64,000 nt of DNA from the NCBI RefSeq assembly GCF_000382225.1, contig NZ_KB907807.1, positions 77,900 through 141,899 of the forward strand. Reading direction: 5' to 3'. Within the stretch, counting starts at the first letter, position 1. Each line of letters begins with the position of its first letter. Positions 61,077-64,000 of this stretch are shown one piece after another. Position numbers and translations under genes: made by a program. The DNA comes from Hymenobacter aerophilus DSM 13606. Its GTDB lineage: Bacteria; Bacteroidota; Bacteroidia; Cytophagales; Hymenobacteraceae. The notes under the pieces were generated by a model, which was not told the DNA's origin, did not search any database, and saw only the letters and a program-made list of their open reading frames with translations.

Positions 61077-61129
61077 AGACGCGAGCTGTTTCTATTTTAA
61101 AAGATATTTACAACAACGGAATAGTCTTT

Positions 61130-61789
61130 CTACCGAACCATCGAGTAGATAGCAACTTTCTTGTGCCATTGGCCCTTTATCTTCTCATATATCCACACAT
61201 CCATACCAGTCCCGTAACCGACTTCGACCATTGCCCGCTTGCCATCCTCAGAAAATAGCATTCCGGAAATACTGAATAGTTGCCAGTTACCATAGTGCTT
61301 TGAAAGATAATCTCCTCTAGGATCTAATGATACTATTTGCCCTTTCTTTGACGTCCTACCATCAATAGCTCGGATCGTATCCTGGCTTATGACATGCACC
61401 CAATCGTACTTTATATAAGCCTGCTCAAAGGTGAAGCTATGGGCCGCCGGTAGTTGCTGCTGAAATGAGGCAATGTCGCGCTCTGAAAAATACTTACGCA
61501 ACCCTGCGTACCACTCAGTGCCTTGGTTAGCCGATATGAAGCGCCCAGAAACCTGACTATCACCGTACGCGTGGTCTAGCAACAGAAGGCGTACGGTTGG
61601 CGTATCTGCAGGAGTGTTGCGCCAATAATAATATCCATCATCTCCCCTTTTTACAGAAGAAATTGCGTTTGGCCTTAATCCATCAAGTACTGCATCAGCA
61701 AGTTTATAGAATTGCGCAACAGGTACTTGAGCACACGCGGCTACAGAGCTAACTAGCACTATTATCAAAATGAGCAACACCTTATTCAT
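61130..61789 (-). CDS. Secreted or lipid-anchored hypothetical protein, AT-rich
   Basis: 219 residues. Leader MNKVLLILIIVLVSSVAACA may be a lipoprotein signal (VAAC) or an ordinary signal peptide cut after AQ. The mature part has GYYYWRNTPADTPTVRLLLLDH, DYLSKHYGNWQLFSISGM and a closing GMDVWIYEKIKGQWHKKVAI, a beta-rich pattern reminiscent of NTF2-like or DUF4829-type folds, which I cannot confirm. Codon use is distinctly less GC-rich than the flanks, suggesting acquisition. Confidence 0.6.
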   Translation of the reverse strand: MNKVLLILIIVLVSSVAACAQVPVAQFYKLADAVLDGLRPNAISSVKRGDDGYYYWRNTPADTPTVRLLLLDHAYGDSQVSGRFISANQGTEWYAGLRKYFSERDIASFQQQLPAAHSFTFEQAYIKYDWVHVISQDTIRAIDGRTSKKGQIVSLDPRGDYLSKHYGNWQLFSISGMLFSEDGKRAMVEVGYGTGMDVWIYEKIKGQWHKKVAIYSMVR

Positions 61790-61805
61790 ATCCGAAAATT
61801 ATAGA

Positions 61806-61837
61806 AAACGGCCGCTCTGCTTCCAGAACGGCCGTTT
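61806..61837 (-). terminator. Terminator after the acyl-CoA dehydrogenase gene
   Basis: Stem AAACGGCCGCTCTG / CAGAACGGCCGTTT with T-rich sequence on the minus-strand side, 22 bp from the dehydrogenase stop. Confidence 0.8.
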
Positions 61838-61858
61838 GAACTTATGCACCTTCTCTCT

Positions 61859-63094
61859 TTACTTGAATGCCTGGATGCCGGTGATATCGGCGCCCGTAAT
61901 CAGCAGGTGGATGTCGTGGGTACCTTCGTAGGTGATGACGGATTCGAGGTTCATCATGTGGCGCATGATGGGGTACTCGCCCGTGATGCCCATGCCGCCG
62001 TGAATCTGGCGGGCTTCGCGGGCAATGTGCAGGGCCATTTCGACGGAGTTGCGTTTGGCCATCGAAATCTGGGCGCTGGTGGCCTTGCCTTCGTTTTTGA
62101 GCACTCCGAGGCGCCACACCATCAGCTGGGCCTTGGTGATTTCGGTAATCATTTCGGCCAGCTTTTTCTGCTGGAGCTGGAAGGCTGCAATCGGCTTGCC
62201 GAACTGCTCGCGCTCCAGGCTGTACTTGAGGGCCGACTCGTAGCAGTCAATAGCTACGCCGATAGCGCCCCAGGCAATGCCGAAGCGGGCCGAATCGAGG
62301 CAGCTGAGCGGGCCCTTGAGGCCGTCGATGCCGGGCAGCAGGTTTTCCTTGGGCACCCGCACGTTGTCGAATACCAGCTCGCCGGTGGTGCTGGCGCGCA
62401 GGCTCCATTTGTTGTGGATTTCGGGCGTCGTGAAGCCTTCCATGCCGCGCTCCACGATGAGGCCCTTGATGCGGCCTTCCTCGTTTTTGGCCCACACCAC
62501 GGCTACCTGGCACTCGGGCGAGTTGGAAATCCAGAGCTTGGCGCCGTTCAGCAGGTAGTAGTCGCCCATGTCCTTGATGTTCGTGGTCATGCCGCCGGGG
62601 TTCGAGCCGTGGTCGGGCTCGGTGAGGCCGAAGCAGCCGAGCCACTCGCCGCTGGCCAGCTTGGGCAGAAACTTGCGGCGCTGCTCCTCCGAGCCGTAGG
62701 CGTAAATCGGGAACATCACCAGGGAGCCCTGCACCGAGGCCGTGGAGCGCATGCCCGAGTCGCCGCGCTCAATTTCCTGCATAATCAGGCCGTAGCTGAT
62801 GTAGTCGAGGCCACCGCCGCCGTACTCGGTGGGGATGGTGGGGCCGAACGCGCCCACCTCGCCGAACTTGCGCACCATTTCGCTGGGGAAGTGCGCCTGC
62901 TGGGCCCACTTCTCGATGTTGGGGCTGATTTCCTTTTTGACGAAATCACGAATGCTCTGGCGGATGAGCTTGTGCTCCTCGGTCAGCAGGCCGTCGAGGT
63001 CGAAATAGTCGGTGAAACCGGCCGCGTTGGTGGAGCCGCGCTGGGCGGAGTGGGCTTTGGCCTGGGGCGAGAGAACGTCAGCTTCAGAAGACAT
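61859..63094 (-). CDS. Acyl-CoA dehydrogenase, glutaryl-CoA dehydrogenase-like
   Basis: 411 residues; an FAD enzyme. Features: MRSTASVQGSLVMFPIYAYG, then CFGLTEPDHGSNPGGM (FAD loop), KWSLRASTTGELVFDNVRVP, QIHGGMGITGEYPIMRHMMN and the catalytic-base region ITYEGTHDIHLL. The Arg in MRSTAS and the Glu in YEGTHD fit the glutaryl-CoA group, which oxidises and decarboxylates glutaryl-CoA to crotonyl-CoA in lysine and tryptophan breakdown; other short-chain substrates cannot be excluded. A TATCTTTG promoter element is 30 bp upstream. Confidence 0.9.
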   Translation of the reverse strand: MSSEADVLSPQAKAHSAQRGSTNAAGFTDYFDLDGLLTEEHKLIRQSIRDFVKKEISPNIEKWAQQAHFPSEMVRKFGEVGAFGPTIPTEYGGGGLDYISYGLIMQEIERGDSGMRSTASVQGSLVMFPIYAYGSEEQRRKFLPKLASGEWLGCFGLTEPDHGSNPGGMTTNIKDMGDYYLLNGAKLWISNSPECQVAVVWAKNEEGRIKGLIVERGMEGFTTPEIHNKWSLRASTTGELVFDNVRVPKENLLPGIDGLKGPLSCLDSARFGIAWGAIGVAIDCYESALKYSLEREQFGKPIAAFQLQQKKLAEMITEITKAQLMVWRLGVLKNEGKATSAQISMAKRNSVEMALHIAREARQIHGGMGITGEYPIMRHMMNLESVITYEGTHDIHLLITGADITGIQAFK

Positions 63095-63123
63095 AAGGCA
63101 ATTTTTTACGTGGGAATCAGATT

Positions 63124-63131
63124 CAAAGATA
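63124..63131 (-). promoter_or_regulatory. -7 element TATCTTTG of the acyl-CoA dehydrogenase gene
   Basis: An exact TAnnTTTG match 30 bp before the start codon. Confidence 0.55.
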
Positions 63132-63290
63132 GAACTTTCCGTATGCGAAACAGCCCGCCCAGACCGATGGTTCGGCCGGCGGCCGGCCCGAAAAAAGTCT
63201 ACCTTAGAATCCGGCCCCGCCGCCAGCTACCCGGCTTGGGGGCTCCGGTTTATTCCCTGAAAACCTCTATTACCCATCCCACCCCCGTTT

Positions 63291-64000
63291 ATGAGCACGC
63301 ATCACAAGAAGCTAACCGAACTGGAAGCCACCGCCATTTGCGGTAACGACATATCCTCGTCCTGCCTCTATGTTTCGGCGCTGGCTATTGCCTACGCCGG
63401 CCAGTACGCCTTCGTGGCCCTGCTGATGGTGGCGGCGGTGCTGTTTCTGTTCCGCAAGATTTACGGCGAGGTGGTGGGCGCGCTGCCCCTCAACGGCGGC
63501 GCCTACAACGTGCTGCTCAATACCACCAGCAAGCGCAACGCCGCGCTGGCCGCCTGCCTGACCATCCTCTCCTACATGGCCACGGCCGTTATTTCGGCCG
63601 CCGAGGCTATGCACTATTTGCACACGCTCTGGGACGGGTTCAACATCAACTACGCCACCCTGGCGCTGCTGGGCCTGTTTCTGGCCCTCACCATCCTGGG
63701 TATTTCGGAGTCGGCGAAGGTGGCGGTGGCTATTTTCCTGACGCACCTGGTGACGCTGACGGTGCTGGTGGGCACGGCCATCTGGTTTCTGCTTACCCAC
63801 GACATGAGCACGTTCTCGCTCAACTTCTCGGCCCCCATTCCCGGCGGCAGCCTTATAACGGCCCTGTTCTTTGGTTTCAGCGCGGCCATGCTGGGCATTT
63901 CGGGCTTCGAAAGCTCGGCCAACTTCGTGGAGGAGCAGGCCGACGGCGTGTTTCCGAAAACGCTGCGCAACATGTGGGTGGTGGTGAGCTTTTTCAACCC
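63291..64000 (+). CDS. APC-superfamily amino-acid permease, C-terminus cut by window edge
   Basis: The first 236 residues are visible. The N-terminus STHHKKLTELEATAICGNDIS is followed by at least six transmembrane segments, with the family-like GEVVGALPLNGGAYNVLLNTT after helix 2 and FFGFSAAMLGISGFESSANFVEEQ near the right edge, the conserved APC helix 6 region. It probably imports amino acids using an ion gradient. It is divergent from the dehydrogenase across 196 bp. Confidence 0.85.
   Translation, partial: MSTHHKKLTELEATAICGNDISSSCLYVSALAIAYAGQYAFVALLMVAAVLFLFRKIYGEVVGALPLNGGAYNVLLNTTSKRNAALAACLTILSYMATAVISAAEAMHYLHTLWDGFNINYATLALLGLFLALTILGISESAKVAVAIFLTHLVTLTVLVGTAIWFLLTHDMSTFSLNFSAPIPGGSLITALFFGFSAAMLGISGFESSANFVEEQADGVFPKTLRNMWVVVSFFN

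Noticed and set aside
1..64000. tRNA, rRNA, riboswitch and replication-origin features
   Set aside because: Read for but none could be supported; some structured RNA could be missed without a covariance-model search.

Overview
The window is about 64 kb of high-GC chromosomal DNA from a member of the Bacteroidota, most likely the Cytophagales and probably a Hymenobacter-like organism. The evidence is a set of lineage markers on a GC-rich background: a type IX secretion (T9SS) sorting domain, a PorE-like OmpA protein, a DUF2723/GT117 membrane protein, a GWxTD protein, a fused SecDF, BatD, the alternative GlmU-family protein, type B ribosomal protein L31, TAnnTTTG promoter elements, and acid-rich residues after lipobox cysteines. 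The genus is an inference. I saw no rRNA, tRNA, CRISPR array, transposase or prophage module, and most genes are housekeeping or envelope genes.

Layout. 1-7.4 kb: a secreted subtilase (cut by the window edge), a secreted beta-propeller-like protein, lpxH and a LUD-domain gene, a small lipoprotein, ftsH and rsfS. 7.4-19.6 kb: birA, a mini T9SS protein, a DUF2723 glycosyltransferase, a GWxTD protein overlapping rlmB, an AT-rich membrane-protein gene, icd, mannose-1-phosphate guanylyltransferase and a KpsF-type isomerase. 19.7-28.2 kb: recQ, a GT2/GNAT pair, a bacilliredoxin, a TPR protein and a PorE-like protein. 28.5-41 kb: a propeller hybrid histidine kinase followed by a LytTR regulator, a PKD protein, a dTDP-rhamnose-reductase-like SDR, a cyclophilin, DUF2238, hemC, holB, a GlmU-like protein and rpmE2. 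41-52 kb: rdgB, udk, secDF, nfu, an HTTM protein, aroC and batD. 52.5-56 kb: four tandem ferritin-like genes. 56-64 kb: queG, ruvB, HIRAN and DUF4268 proteins, a glutaryl-CoA-dehydrogenase-like enzyme and an APC permease (cut by the edge).

The most unusual content lies between the genes. Two repeat systems recur, often nested. (1) Degenerate tandem arrays with a strict 7-bp period occur at more than ten loci. Each locus has its own heptamer. They begin at, overlap or supply the stop codon of the adjacent gene, and many recur inverted on the far side of the intergenic space, so that the whole spacer becomes a palindrome. (2) Nine 97-135 bp hairpins carry GTCATYC(T/A)GAGC-type ends and come in two sub-families (a GAAGGACCT core and a GAAGAATCTCGCG core), several sitting inside the heptad arms. 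No mobilising enzyme is present in the window. The ferritin-like block is a second highlight: two A-B gene pairs in a row, all with twin-arginine leaders. The first pair keeps the apparent di-iron ligands and the second has lost most of them.
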